A stretch of DNA of 64,000 nt, from contig JAJAGP010000866.1 of NCBI GenBank assembly GCA_025084515.1, positions 211,937 through 275,936 on the forward strand. The letters run 5' to 3'. Under the pieces are notes generated by a model. The model did no database searches. It worked only from the letters and a program-made list of their open reading frames with translations, and was not told where the DNA came from. Both the position numbers and the translations under genes were made by a program. Shown piece after piece: positions 21,277 through 33,150 of this stretch; position 1 is the first letter of the stretch, and each line of letters begins with the position of its first letter. This stretch comes from Ancistrus triradiatus. Taxonomy: Eukaryota > Chordata > Actinopteri > Siluriformes > Loricariidae.

Positions 21277-22016
21277 CAGGTGGTGCTTGAAAGTTTGTGA
21301 TCTCTTCTGAAACGTCATCAGATTTTCACACAAGTCCTAAAAAGTAGATAAAGAGACCCAGTAGGTTAAACAAATGAGACAAAAATATTATACTTGGTCA
21401 TTTATTTATTAAGGAAAATGACCCAAATATTACATATTAGTGAGTGGAAAAGTATGTTGAACTCTAGGATTAGCAGTTAATTTGAAGGTGAATTAGTTCA
21501 GGTGTTTCAATCAATGGGATTGACAAATCAGGTGTGAGTCGGGCTCCCCTGTTTTATTAAAGAACAGGGATCTATCAAAGTCTGCTCTTCACCACACAAG
21601 TTTGTGGAAGTGTAATCATGGCACGAACCAAAGGAGATTTCTGAGGACCTCAGAAAAAAAGTGTTGTTGATGCTCATTCAGGCTGGAAAAGGTTACAAAA
21701 ACCATCTCTAAAGAGTTTGGACTCCACCAATCCCCAGTCAGACAGATTGGTGGTGCAAATGGAGGAAATTCAAGACCACTGTTACCCTCCCCAGGAGTGG
21801 TCGACCCAACAAGGATCACTCCAAGAGCAAGGCGTGTAATAGTTGGCGAGGTCACCACAAGGACCCCAGGGTAACCTCTAAGCAACCTGAAGGCCTCTCT
21901 CACATGGCTAATGTTAATGTTGATGAGTCCACCATGAGAAGAACACTGAACAACAATGGTGTGCATGGCAGGGTTTGCAAGGAGAACAGGACTGATCAAC
22001 AGTTACAGGAAAACAT
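21277..22016 (+). mobile_element. Tc1/mariner element, family A, sense, 3' part lost
   Basis: Starts at caggtggtgcttgaaagttt. The 5' flank has atattatacttggtcattta and gattagcagttaatttgaag. A degraded transposase start follows at about 21618 (atggcacgaaccaaaggaga). It then continues through the DNA-binding region and jumps to ggactgatcaacagttacag, the far 3' coding end. Catalytic-domain sequence between is deleted and several frameshifts are visible. Confidence 0.88.
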
Positions 22017-23254
22017 TTAGTTGCATTTATTCCTGTATTCTCGATGTCAAAATTACTAGGTTTAAACCACATACTTTCTCTGGTTTTTTTTACGGTTTTT
22101 TCAGTTTATCAGAGTCACATTCCGTTTAAAAGCACAACAGTAAGCCGGCCAAGTTCTCAGTCAGAGTTGGCCAGCCAATTCTCTATGGTTGGAAAGTTGA
22201 TGAACTGACTTGTTGGAAGCAGAAACCTGTAAATGTGTCATATTGAGAGTCACTGGGGTATCGGTACAACTCATTGTGGAGCTACTGTTTGTCTGTGGAG
22301 AATCTAGAAATGTGTGATTAATATTATGAATGTGTTACAAGGGAGCGGTGCTGAATAGCGAAGAGGTGTCCACAAATTTTTGTCTATGTAGTAAAGTCTG
22401 GGTCTGTGGCTCTCATTTAATTTACATAGTGCTATAGGAGGCTCATGTGCCCGGATGAGTCAGCTTTGAGTCAACAGGTTTTTCCATAATCCTGTCAGTG
22501 ATGGCCAGATACTTATATCAATATGAAGTAAACAGTCTGTCCTGAAAACCTATTCCCATAACTTCCACTTCCATCATCAGCACAGTGACCGAGAGCCTGC
22601 ACGGAGCATGAGTAAAGGTTTAGCACGATTATTTCGGCGAGTATCAGAGTCTGACCTCCTTTCAGCTTGTGTGTCACATGTCTTGGTTTTGGAGACCTGT
22701 GATGATTCATTCAGGCTGGTCAGAAGGCCTGCTGTTCACCTGCTGTGAGGCGTGTGGTGAATAATTATGGGTTTTTCGAATGCCTTTTTGGTAAGTGAAC
22801 ATGTAAATTTGTGTCACTCATACGCCACAGTGATTTTACATCCTGATAAATAAGCTTATTTGAAATATTCCTAATGTTTATAACAGAAGTGAATCCCCAT
22901 ACACAAAAAATGGGCCAATCGGTCAGGGTGGCAGCCCTTCACAGGAGACACACTCATTTTCAAGTTAACCTAGCGCTTTTTTGGAATGTGGGAGGAAACC
23001 CACAGACAAATTCCACACAGGCAGTGACCGGAAATAAGTATTAATAAAGAAGAGAAACAAGATCCTTTCAGTAGATTGGACTAATGTGACTTTATTATGC
23101 ATTCTTGCGTACAACTTTCTCACTAGATAAATATTAACTGATATATAACTGTGCAGCCAACAAGGACCAGTTGTCCCCTCTGATCTGAGAGCCACTCAGT
23201 CACTAGAGACCTTCTAAATGAAGCTTTTGCCCATCAAGGAACTGCAGAGAACCA
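22017..23254. other. Intergenic, V-SINE-like fragment, otherwise unrecognised
   Basis: Contains the second copy of the gtttaaacca block (22058-22135) and an antisense V-SINE/DANA-like core near 22955-23030. No gene-like frame is recognised. Confidence 0.5.
22955..23030 (-). mobile_element. V-SINE/DANA-like core, antisense
   Basis: Contains aatgtgggaggaaacccaca followed by gacaaattccacacaggcag, the reverse complement of the central segment seen sense at 62975-63118 (gtggagtttgcatgttctct, tttcctcccacatcccaaag). Short and diverged. Confidence 0.6.
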
Positions 23255-23400
23255 GGCAGTTGAGATACTTGACTGTGGACTAGAAGATCACGCCATTTCT
23301 TTGCCAAGCTGCCACTGTTGGGTCCTTGAGGAAGGCCCTTAACCCACAGTTGCTTGGATGGGAGAGATAGTATCAGTTGTAAGTCACTCTGGTCTAGCCT
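23255..23400 (+). mobile_element. tRNA-derived SINE, diverged head
   Basis: Head is worn (gcagttgagatacttgactg), but the body is clear: gccaagctgccactgttggg, tccttgaggaaggcccttaa, cccacagttgcttggatggg, gttgtaagtcactctgg. Same family as 9228. Confidence 0.75.
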
Positions 23401-23561
23401 AGAGGTTTTATCATTCCTGTTACTTTCATTTTTGGTTACATGAATCTGTCCTTCTTCTTGTGTTTTGTTTATCTTTTCTTATTGCTTGTACTTTTACTCA
23501 TTTATTCACACCTTATCCAGAGTGACTTACAACTGCTGCAGTCTCACAAGACTGACTTAAA

Positions 23562-23765
23562 GTCAAAGTCAGATTTATTTCTATAGCACTTTTTACAATG
23601 GAGCATTGTCTCAAAGCAGGTTTACAACTTGGATTTAATATCTAAGGCCAATCCCAAATTGAGCAAGCCTAGGGCGGCAGTGGAAAGAAAAAACTCCCTA
23701 AACACTATAAGGAAAAAAGAGACCCAACCTTCGTGGGCGGCTTAGATGGTATATGTAGGAATTAA
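23562..23765 (+). repeat. Interspersed repeat family B, sense
   Basis: Contains aaagtcagatttatttctat, tttttacaatggagcattgt, aattgagcaagcctagggcg, aaaaaactccctaaacacta and gagacccaaccttcgtgggc. One of the better preserved copies in the window. Confidence 0.8.
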
Positions 23766-24025
23766 CTATCTAATTAATATGATTATAGTAATAATTTAAA
23801 AACAGAAACTAAATAAATATGAACAGATAATAAAAAATATGCACATCAGCATTTTTTAGTTTATTTTGGATCTTGTCCTTGGTTGGAAAGTTTTGTTGGC
23901 ATGGCATCCTCAATCGTCCGGAGAAGGGGGAGAGTTTCTGCTCTCTGGTGTGGTCCTAGTATGGTGGTGCTGGTGCTGATGGTGGGGCTGGAATTGGTAC
24001 CGGAACACCCTGCTGGACAGAAGTG

Positions 24026-24150
24026 ATTGTGGGTTGAGGGCCTTGCTCCAGGACCCAACAGCGGCTGTTTGGCAGATGCGAGATTTGAACCCTGTACCTT
24101 CTCATCCACAGTCCAGTACCTTAACTGCTGTGGCTCTGTTGATGTTTTTT
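24026..24150 (-). mobile_element. tRNA-derived SINE, antisense, partial
   Basis: Reads gattgtgggttgagggcctt, gctccaggacccaacagcgg, gagatttgaaccctgtacct and cagtccagtaccttaactgc: the reverse complement of the family head and mid-body. Confidence 0.8.
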
Positions 24151-24534
24151 AGTTTCAATTTTCTTTTAACTAGCATTTTAGTTCTACATCTTGTTTTACT
24201 TTCAGTTCTTTTTTTTATTTGATTTTTTTAATTATTTTTTTTTATTTTAAGATGTTTTAATTATGCAGCTTTAAAAAGCATTGTGTTTTACATTCTATTT
24301 TTATTTTAATATCATTTTTGTTGAATGTTTTTGGTAGCCGTAACTAGCAATTTAATTCCAAATTATGTTTTGCTTTAAAAAAAAATATTTTATTTTTATA
24401 AATTTTTTTATTTTATTTTAAAGGGCATTAACTAGCATTTTACTTATTGATTCATTGTCATTCTTTTTATTGTAAAGCATTTTGAGCTGCTTCTTGTAGG
24501 AAAGATGCTATATAAAGAAATTATTATTATTAAT

Positions 24535-24570
<36 letters not shown>

Positions 24571-25079
24571 ATTTAGTGGGACACAGCAGAGCATGCAGTT
24601 TTCTTAAAATGATAAATAAATTAATAAATGGTAATAAATAAATCTATACATGTTGGAAATTTTGAAATCCTATGAATCTACTTTTAAGACTTTTAGTCCA
24701 TATTTATGCAAAAATAAAGAGACAGAACAAACTTTTGTATTTTTTGTTTATCAGATATTTAGTTTTCATCATTAGAGTCTTTGTTGCAAATTTGACTATT
24801 TCTAGGGATTATTTTTAGAGACTATTTAGGCATTTTTTTATTTATTGTTTTTCACTTATTGTCTCCGAGGCTTCCTACCGAATTTTCTGATTTCATTAAA
24901 TTTGCTGCTCTAAAATATATGAACCTCTTTTTCAGGTGTAAAATAATGGCTGGTTTTTCAGTTAGGAGGGACGTCACTGAATTAAACTCTGAGGTAAGGA
25001 ACAATTTTGGGCGATTTCTGTCATGAGCTTCCTCCGGGGCTTTCCAAATTGACATCATGTTTATGGTGGCAGATGGTGT
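24151..25079. other. AT-rich intergenic stretch with LINE-like tail and (GTT)n
   Basis: Very AT-rich. At 24470-24536 the sequence gtaaagcattttgagctgct then gatgctatataaagaaatta resembles the 3' tails of vertebrate non-LTR retrotransposons. It runs into (TTA)n and (GTT)n (24537-24570). No reverse transcriptase sequence is present. Confidence 0.5.
24537..24570. repeat. (GTT)n microsatellite
   Basis: About eleven GTT units at the end of a LINE-like 3' tail, where such tails commonly end in simple repeats. Confidence 0.9.
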
Positions 25080-25149
25080 TTGGTTTGGGGTGGGGGCTCC
25101 GGAATCCCCCGTCGGTCCACTTTAGAGTTATTGTTAGTTGTGACTCGAC

Positions 25150-25460
25150 AGAATAATCTGAATGGATTATTGCGAGCTCGGAAAAGGCGGGAGATTGTGC
25201 GTTCGGTACCGAGTTTAGCGGCTTGCAGTCGCACAGAGAGACACGGGGATGCGCGCGGGAGGGCAGGAGGGCAGGCGGATCCACTTCAAGCAGGCTCGCA
25301 AACTGTCTATTTAAGAAAATTTGCCCGTCATGACATTCTTTGCAGCTTTTTCAGCCGCAGTCAATGCACGGAAGAAATTAGTAATGAGGCAGCGTGGGCA
25401 TTCGTGGCGGGACTGTGGCTTTGCGGGCAGAGGCGCAGTGGGGGTGGATGTGAGTGTGTG
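25150..25460. other. CpG- and G-rich block in intergenic DNA (candidate regulatory or promoter sequence)
   Basis: Compared with its AT-rich neighbours this block has many CpGs: gcgagctcggaaaaggcggg, ttcggtaccgagtttagcgg, cacggggatgcgcgcgggag, gcagaggcgcagtgggggtg. It matches none of the repeat families in the window. A 158-codon open frame (25080-25556) crosses it, but the product has no family resemblance that I see. It could be an unannotated promoter, a distal element of IL34 or SF3B3, or chance. Confidence 0.35.
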
Positions 25461-25697
25461 AGTGCGTTTGCTCATTTTATTTTAAAACACTGTGAGGTGG
25501 CCTTAAGTTTCATTAAGAAGATTTATGTGGTTATATGTACAAGTGATGGGGATTGAAATTTTCATTTTAAAAAGTGGATTATTACAAATGTCCGCAGCCT
25601 GACCAGCCCAGTCATAAAGAAACCGCTTTTTAATCGCAGTTCGAGACTGTTTTCTATATTCGTGCATACACATTAATGAGAACATCATCCTATATTA

Positions 25698-26723
25698 ACA
25701 CAGGTCCTAAACGTAGATAGAGAGAATCAAGTTCAGCCAATGATACAAAAAATACTGTATACATGGTCATTTATGTATTGAAGAAAATGATCCAATGTTA
25801 GATACCTGCCAGTATGTGAACCTCTAGGATTAGCAGTTCATTTAAGAAGGTGAAATTAAAGTCAGGTGTTTTAAGTCAATGGGATGACATTCAGGTGCGA
25901 GTGCGCTCTATCCAAGTCTGTTCTTCACAACATTTTTGTGGAAGTGTATCATGGCAGGAACAAAAGAGCTGTTTGAGGACCTCAGAAAAAGAGTACTGAT
26001 GGTCATCAGGCTGGAAAAGGTTACAAAACCATCCCAAAGGTGTTTGGACTCTACCAGTCCACAATCAGACTGTGTGCAGATGAAATAAATTCAAGACCAT
26101 TGTTATTTTGTTGACCAACAAAGATCACTCCCAGAGCAAGGCAAGTAATAATCCACGAGGTCACAGAGGAGTAACTTCTAAGCAACTGAAGGCCTCTCTC
26201 AGATTAGGAGTTATCATCATGAGAAAATGAAGAATAATGGCAGGGTTGCAAGGAGAAAGCCACTGCTCTCCAAAAAGAACATTGCTGCTCTGTGGCACAT
26301 TGACAATCCAGAAGGCTACTGGAAAAACACATTGTGAAAGGGTGAGACCAACATAAAAGCTTTTGGTTTAAATGATGCACGGTGTGTCTAGAGAAAGAAA
26401 ACCTCGTTCTGTCTGTGAAACACGATGGTGGAAGTTTCCTGATTTAGGCCTGTCTTGCTGCATCTGGGTTAGCATGGCTTGCCATCACTGGAATAATGAA
26501 TTCTGAATTGTACAAGGTAATTCTAAAGGAAACGAGAATGTGGGTCATGCAATAGGACAGCAACGTGGTGTTCACAAAAGATATGGCCACTCATTGATGT
26601 GTAATATTTTACCATTTTCCTCAGAAAATAAATGACCAAGTATAAATTGGTTCTCATTTGTCTATTTTTTTTAGGTCTGATGGTGTTTTACGTCATAGGG
26701 TTCACATACTTTCAAGCACCACT
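25698..26723 (+). mobile_element. Tc1/mariner element, family A, sense, decayed, both flanks recognisable
   Basis: The 5' flank has catggtcatttatgtattgaa and gtgaacctctaggattagca. A degraded transposase start lies at about 25949 (atggcaggaacaaaagagct). DNA-binding pieces follow, then the region with gtgaaacacgatggtggaag and catggcttgccatcactgga. The 3' flank is aataaatgaccaagtataaa and the terminus cacatactttcaagcaccac. Many stops and frameshifts; inactive. Confidence 0.88.
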
Positions 26724-26794
26724 AGCTATGCAAATGGCGTATGCGTTGACTCAGGACTGATGATCCATTTGGCGAATTGCTGTTAAATATAAAC

Positions 26795-27290
26795 ATTTGC
26801 ATGAGTGGATTAGACACAGCAGTGCTGCTGGAGTTCTGGATATCTACCATATTGCTCCACCTTGTAGATGTAATGTCAGAGACAGTAGCCCATCTGTTGT
26901 TGCACAGTTGTTAGTGTGTTAGTCATGCTCTAATCCTTCATCACTGCTCACAGGATGCTGCCTACAGGATGCTGGTGGCTGGACAGTTTTGGCTGGTGGA
27001 CTATTTTCAGTCCAGCAGTGACACTGAGGTGCTTAAAACTCCAGCAGCAGATGCTGAGAATGATCGTCCACCCAAATAGTACCTGATCTGTGCTGGTCCT
27101 GTGGGGGTCCTGATCATTAGGGAACAGAGTGAAGGAGACAAAGTATGTAGAGAAACAGATGGACTACAGTCTGTAATTATAGAACTACAAAGTGCTTCTA
27201 TATGGTAAGCGGAGCTGAAAAAATGGACAGTGAGTGTAGAAACTAGGAGGTGTACCTAATATAATGATCGGTGAGTGTATATTATACATA
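26795..27290. mobile_element. Foldback/MITE-type repeat, family E
   Basis: Contains gattagacacagcagtgctg, caccttgtagatgtaatgtc, gatcgtccacccaaatagta, gtcctgtgggggtcctgatc, agaaacagatggactacagt and an end aggtgtacctaatataatga. The same blocks, some inverted, occur at 39822, 41090 and 52850. The two halves are partly complementary in the best copy (41090). Non-coding. Confidence 0.7.
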
Positions 27291-27654
27291 ATGTGCGCAT
27301 AAAAATACCGCATTGCCGAGCTAAAGACTGGGCATGATATGATAACCATAGTTGTTTTAATAGCTTTTCATAAAACAACCACCCTGTCTGTCAGTGCACA
27401 TTCTCACACACACTAAGACACAATTTATTACTCTTTAAGAACAAAAATGTAAAAATAACCTAGGCACAGGAACTGGAAAAAACAACCCAGGGCTGATGAG
27501 ATAAAAGATAAAATTCCTTTGAATATCATCTCAGAATCAGTAAATCTTAGCCATTTCTGTTAAAAAGAACAATATGTGTAGCGTGTCGGCTGCTGACCAC
27601 ATGCATTTAATCCTGGCATAGTGCATTATAGAGGTCACACCAAATGGTCTCCGT

Positions 27655-27735
27655 GCTAGAGACCAGTAGAGTTTGCATGTTCTCTGCATGTCTGTGGCTT
27701 TTCTCCGGGTATCTCTGAAGAGCTCTCAGCACGAG
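27655..27735 (+). mobile_element. V-SINE/DANA-like core fragment
   Basis: Contains agagtttgcatgttctctgc, atgtctgtggcttttctccg and ggtatctctg, matching the sense order at 62975 and 61880. Confidence 0.6.
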
Positions 27736-27859
27736 TGGGTGTTTGTCCATGTGCTCTGTTATGGAGTCCTATTTGGACTCTTGTGACCCTGACTTGTTTT
27801 ATATGGGTATGCAAAGTGAGTGAGTAAACACATGATGGTCTTTTTACAGCATGAATTTT

Positions 27860-28110
27860 GTGGTCGAAGTCAGATTTGTTACTATAGCGCTTTTTACAAT
27901 GGAGCATTGCCTCAAAGCAGCTTTACAATTTTAAATCATCTTCTAATATCTACAGCCAATCCCAAACTGAGCAAGCCTAGGGCGACAGTGGCAAGGAAAA
28001 ACTCCCTAAACATTATAAGGAAGAAACCTTTGGAGGACCAAGACTCAGAAAGGGGCCCATCTTCCTTGGGTGACCTAGATGTTATGTGGTCAAGATTGCG
28101 GGGAAATCTT
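27860..28110 (+). repeat. Interspersed repeat family B, sense
   Basis: Contains gaagtcagatttgttactat, tttttacaatggagcattgc, ctcaaagcagctttacaatt, ctgagcaagcctagggcgac and aaaaactccctaaacattat. The open frames of 139 and 87 codons crossing it are repeat artefacts. Confidence 0.85.
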
Positions 28111-28277
28111 TTGACTTCCTCACAGGTCCCAGGCGTAAGCACGCCTTGGATGGGACGCCAGTCCACAGCAGGGATGGTAGGGGTGTGCTGTTGCACCACC
28201 AGGACTAGACACCAGGACAGAAGTCACCACCAAAACTAGAAGCCGGGTCATTGTTGCTGTGTGCAAGTGTATTAGTC

Positions 28278-28475
28278 AAGTTAAGTCAAATTGATTTCTA
28301 TAGCGTTTTGTACAACTGAGCAATGTCTCCAAGCAGCTTTACAAAGAGCTAGGCGCAAAGCCCTAATTGAGCAAGCCTAGGGTGACAGCGGCAAGGAAAA
28401 ACTCCTTAAAATGTGATAAGGAAGAAGGAACTAAAAAATGGGACCCAATCTCCTTGGGCAGCCTAGATGATATAT
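28278..28475 (+). repeat. Interspersed repeat family B, sense, second copy
   Basis: Contains caagcagctttacaaagagc, attgagcaagcctagggtga, cagcggcaaggaaaaactcc and gggacccaatctccttgggc. It lies 170 bp after another sense copy, in the same orientation. Confidence 0.85.
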
Positions 28476-29432
28476 GTAAAATTTTAACTAAGTTTCTTAA
28501 TTAATAGGTACTAATAAAGTATTAGTATTACAACCATTCATTAAACTTCAGCAGCAATGCAAATTAGCTTGCACACCACCCAAGGCATATCTCGTTTCTC
28601 TCTGCAGTAGAACTCCAAACAGCTTTCTAGCCGAAATAATGTTTCATGTTAGAAACGTAAAGCCGACATTACATAGTATATTCAATACCAGCTTAACACA
28701 GATCTTCTATTATCTTCTATGGTCAGAAGAATTTCAACAAGATACAAATTGAAATACAGTTAAACACAGCCATCATCAAGAACTCACCCACTAAAGACTT
28801 CTTGTTAATGCTCTCTGTCTACGTAGGCACATTGGAAAATTCCAGAAAATGAAACTTGTGCCCAAATCCCAAAACCAACACCACTTAGTTACCACTTATA
28901 AAGCCAGTTTGGGTTACACTGACCCAACTACATGACCCAACATGCTGAACCCAGCAAACGGGTTGTAAATATAACCCATCATTGTTCTCAGAGCAATAAC
29001 ACAATTACCAATCTCACTATACAGGGTACTTTCAACATACTAGTTCCCCACCAGTTCATTTAAACCGTAGATTGTTGAGGTAACACCAACAGTGTTTAGT
29101 CTTTTCTGGATACAAAGACTGTAAGAGTTAGTTAAGCTCCCTAGATCTTCATTTAACTCTGTAATACGAAGTGCTGAAAACATTCCAGCATATTTTAGAC
29201 TTAATCTCTGTCTACCTCATCTGGACTGTACGGGCGATAGACTCATCATTTCCCAGTAATACAAAAATAACAGAAAACCTCTTTACCTGTAACAGACTCA
29301 TTTATGACGCACAAGTGCAGTTCTTGTAGTTTTTACTGTTTGAACAGTTACCAATCCTATAAAAACACTTCTAATCTTATTAGCGTTATAGTAGCCTGTG
29401 TATTAATTAAATAGGCTACAAGTAGCTAATCA
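28476..29432. other. A/C-biased intergenic sequence leading into the telomere-like array
   Basis: No gene recognised. The sequence is already A- and C-biased on the + strand before the CCCTAA-like array begins at about 29433, so the array may be part of a larger unit. Confidence 0.4.
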
Positions 29433-31791
29433 TTATCCTAACCCTATTCACACTGTCCTCACACTCAACCTCTAACCCTTATATCCTTCCCAACCTTTAA
29501 CATGACCTTATTCTTAATCCTAATGCTATTCCTAATCCCCAGTCTCTAATTCTACCTCTATTCCTAACTCCTAACCCTACACCTACAACCCTATTCCATA
29601 ACTCTCTATAACTCTTTTTAAATGTTTTTCCTATATCTCTCTGCCCAATCTCCAAGCCTTACTCCATTCCTAAATCTAAACCCTAAATCTTATGTATTTC
29701 TACTGCCATAAATATTCCAAACACTGATGCTAATCTCAACCTGTAACCTTTACATTCATCCCAACCCTAACCTCCAGACCCTGATTATCCTTCCACCCCA
29801 TAACCTACCCATAACCTTACTGCTAATCCTTACATTCTTTCCTAATCTTAAACCCTAAACCTTACTAAACCCCCTTACCCTAATTCTAACCCTAATACTA
29901 TCTCTAACTCTATTCCTAACATCAACCACACTCTAACTCCTAACCCTGCACCTAACATCCAACCCTATACCATAACTCTTTTTTTATTTCCCTATATCTC
30001 TATACCCAATAACTAAACCTTACTCCATTCCTAAATTTAAGCCCTAAACCTTATGTATCCTTAATATTATAAATACTTCAAACACCAAATTCTAACCCTA
30101 ATCTCAACCCTTGACCCTTACATTCATCCAAACCCTAACTATCCTTCCACCCCATAACCTTACTGCTAATCCTTACAATCTTCCCATTCTTCCCTAATCC
30201 TAACCATAAACCTTACCTATTCCTAACCCCATTCACACTCCTAACCCTAATCTCAACTTCTAACCTTGCTTCTAACCCTGAACCCTAATGATATTTTTGA
30301 AACCCAATTCTAACTCCATTCCTAACTGCCAAACACTAACCACACCCTAACCCCTAACCCTGCACCTAACATCCAACCCTATACCATAACACTTTTATAA
30401 TTATTTCCCTATATCTCTGTACCCAATCACTAAGCCTTACTCCATTCCAAAATCTAAGCCCTAAACCTTATGTATTCTTAATCTTATAAATACTCCAGAC
30501 ACCAAACTCTTACCCTAATCTCAACCCATAACCCTTACATTCATCCCAACTATAACCTCCAAACCCTAACTATCCTTCCACCCCATAACCTGCCCATAAC
30601 CTTACTGCTAATCCTTACATTCTTCCCTAATCCTAACCTTAAACCCTAAACCCTAAACCTTACCTATTAATAACCCCATTCACACTCCTAATCCTAATCT
30701 CATCTTCTAACCTTTATCCTAACCCTGCTCCTTACTCTAAACCCTAATCTTCTTCTCAACCCCTAACCCCCTTACCCTACTTCTAACCCTAACGCTATTC
30801 CTAACCCCCAATTCCTAATTCTAACTCTATTCCTAACTGCCAAACACCAACCACACCCTAACCTCTAATCCTACACCTAACATCCACCCTATACCATAAC
30901 TTTAAAAAAATATTTCCCTATATCTCCATGCCCAATCTCTAAGCCTTACCCCATTCCTAACTCTAAACCCTAAACCTTATGTATTCCCAATCCCATAAAT
31001 ACTCCAAAAACCAAACTCTGACCCTAATCTCAACTTGTAACCCTTACATTCTTCCCAACCCAAACCCTAGCTGTCTTTCCACCATCTAACCTCCAAACCC
31101 TAACTATCCTTCCACCCTATAACCTTACCGATAATTCTTACATTCTTCCCAACACCAAATTGTTACTTTAAACCTAATCCTAACCTTAAACCATACCTCT
31201 TCCTAGCTCCATTCAAACTCCTAACACCCAGTGCTAACCCTAACCCTGATCTCTGATGAACTTCTAACCTATGTCCTAACCCTACTCCTACCTCTGAACC
31301 CTACTTGTAACCCTAATGCTATTCCTAACCTACAATCAATAACCCTAATTCTATTTCTAACTGCCAAACATAACCACACTCAAAACCTCTAACCCTTACC
31401 TTAATCCTATCCCTAACAAAAAACCTTACCTCTTCCTATACCAATACACCAAATTAACACCCAGCCATAGGTCTATTGCTATTCCTGGACCAATTGTCTA
31501 TCCTTAATTCTATTCCTAAACCCTAACACTAACCCTTAACTTCAAACTCTAAACCATGAACCCTAATCCTCCTTCTAACCCTCCATCCTATACTGTAGCT
31601 CTTTTTTAATTTTATTTACCCATATCTCTACTCACAACCCTTACCATATTCCTAACTCTAACCTTAAACATAGTCCTAACACCCAACACTGACCCCTAAC
31701 CCTTACTGTCTTCATAAAGATGTTAACAAATCTAATCTTAATCCTACTTACAAACCCTTACATTATTTCTAAATCTTAAATTCCAGCCCCA
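29433..31791. repeat. Degenerate telomere-like (CCCTAA-type) array, nearly G-free on the + strand, with longer-period units
   Basis: For about 2.36 kb the + strand is C, T and A with only about one to three G per 60 bases. Short motifs are taaccctaa, cctaatcctaac, ctaaacctta, i.e. variants of the vertebrate telomere hexamer in C-strand orientation. On top of this there is longer periodicity: a marker cctatatctct followed by cccaat and aagccttactccattcctaa recurs near 29630, 29990, 30408, 30917 and, weaker, 31616, spaced roughly 360-700 bp. Another marker, atccttccaccccataacc, recurs near 29789, 30133 and 30570. It ends near 31791. No perfect (CCCTAA)n run longer than about two or three units is visible. 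Confidence 0.85.
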
Positions 31792-33150
31792 ACATAGGCA
31801 GTGTATAATCAGTTAACATGGCCAGTGACATCGACCAGTTTCCCCAGCTCTCAGAAAATAACAGAAAACCAAAATTTCCTGACAATGGAAGCCTGGCACC
31901 AGTTGTTGTCTAAATAATTAACATACATGACTACACAAATTTGAATTAAAAACTACAACCATGAATGTTGAGACAGTCACTAAATACTTTAGGCAGTGTA
32001 GTTATTTTCTGTAGCCAAAGTATCCCTGAGTGCATCTTTATATTACAATCTTTTTAGTCATTGCAGAGATGGTAGTAAGTTTTAAGAGGAAATCATTTCT
32101 GCTTCTGCATTACAAATATAGTTGTGTGGGTCTGTGCACGAATACCACAAAACCTCAAGCAAGGTAAGCAGAATTGCTTATTTCTCGAGTTTGAAAATAC
32201 ATAAGAACAACTTTGGTAAGACACTTTCTCAAGATTACCTTTACACTTAGAGGTTTGAATTAATGTCACAGTATTTAACTTTTTAGTGAGTGTTTGTTTG
32301 TATAAAATTATCCGATGGCTGGAATATAATTCTGAATCCAGTCTCAACCCTTTTTGTGTTTCAGTATTTCATCTGTTCGATGTTTGAATTGTTTTATTAT
32401 TCTTTTTAACATGCTCAATGTCATTTAATTAGTAATGCATTTTGAGCATTGATCGCTATCGATTGCAGCTCTTGAATCAGTCTGCGGGTGAATATTAATT
32501 TAGGAGGGGTATTTTTAAACATTTTGCACTTCCTCCACACTCCTTCACCTCTATTTAATCAGAAGATGGAAACGATACATTTCCCCGAAGTAGCTTGTGG
32601 AATTAGTATACAACCGAACCTCCAGATGTACTTACAACCACAAACACCGCTTTATACTATAGTGGGCCTGTGACTTAAATACGATTTGAGCTATTTCCAC
32701 ACTCGTTTATTTCCACAACCTGTTGAAAAAATGAGGAACACATGCACTGACTGTATCTGAGCTAAAACCACGTTGGACATTAAAATTAGACAAGCGCTAA
32801 ATAACACTTAATCAGATATCAGCTGAATCTGAGAATGACTGGATTATCAGTATCATATCAACAATTTTGATTTCAGAATTTAACAGCTACCGACAGACTG
32901 TCATGTGAAGTTAGTTTTGAGAACGTGGGTTTTTGTTCTCTTCACATGACAAGCAGACAAGTCCGATCCTGTCTTTGGTAAGGGCCCATTCAGTACAAAT
33001 GTGTAGGAGAGAGTTTAGGCGTAAATAAAGGTGGGTGTATTGAGTTAAGATAATCCAACTCTGCAGTGGTGATAATTCAACACTGTAAACGTTTTAATGT
33101 AGACAGCTTGATTTGGTCCTTCTGTAGGATATTGCAAATGGGACATATTT
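31792..33150. other. Intergenic, nothing recognised
   Basis: Ordinary AT-rich sequence without recognisable repeats or gene-like frames. Confidence 0.5.

Noticed and set aside
27820..28239. 139-codon frame and its antisense partner
   Set aside because: Lies on an interspersed repeat present many times in the window.
29433..31791. CRISPR-like array
   Set aside because: Repeats are degenerate hexamer-based and irregular in spacing, with no constant repeat/unique spacer pattern; vertebrate context.
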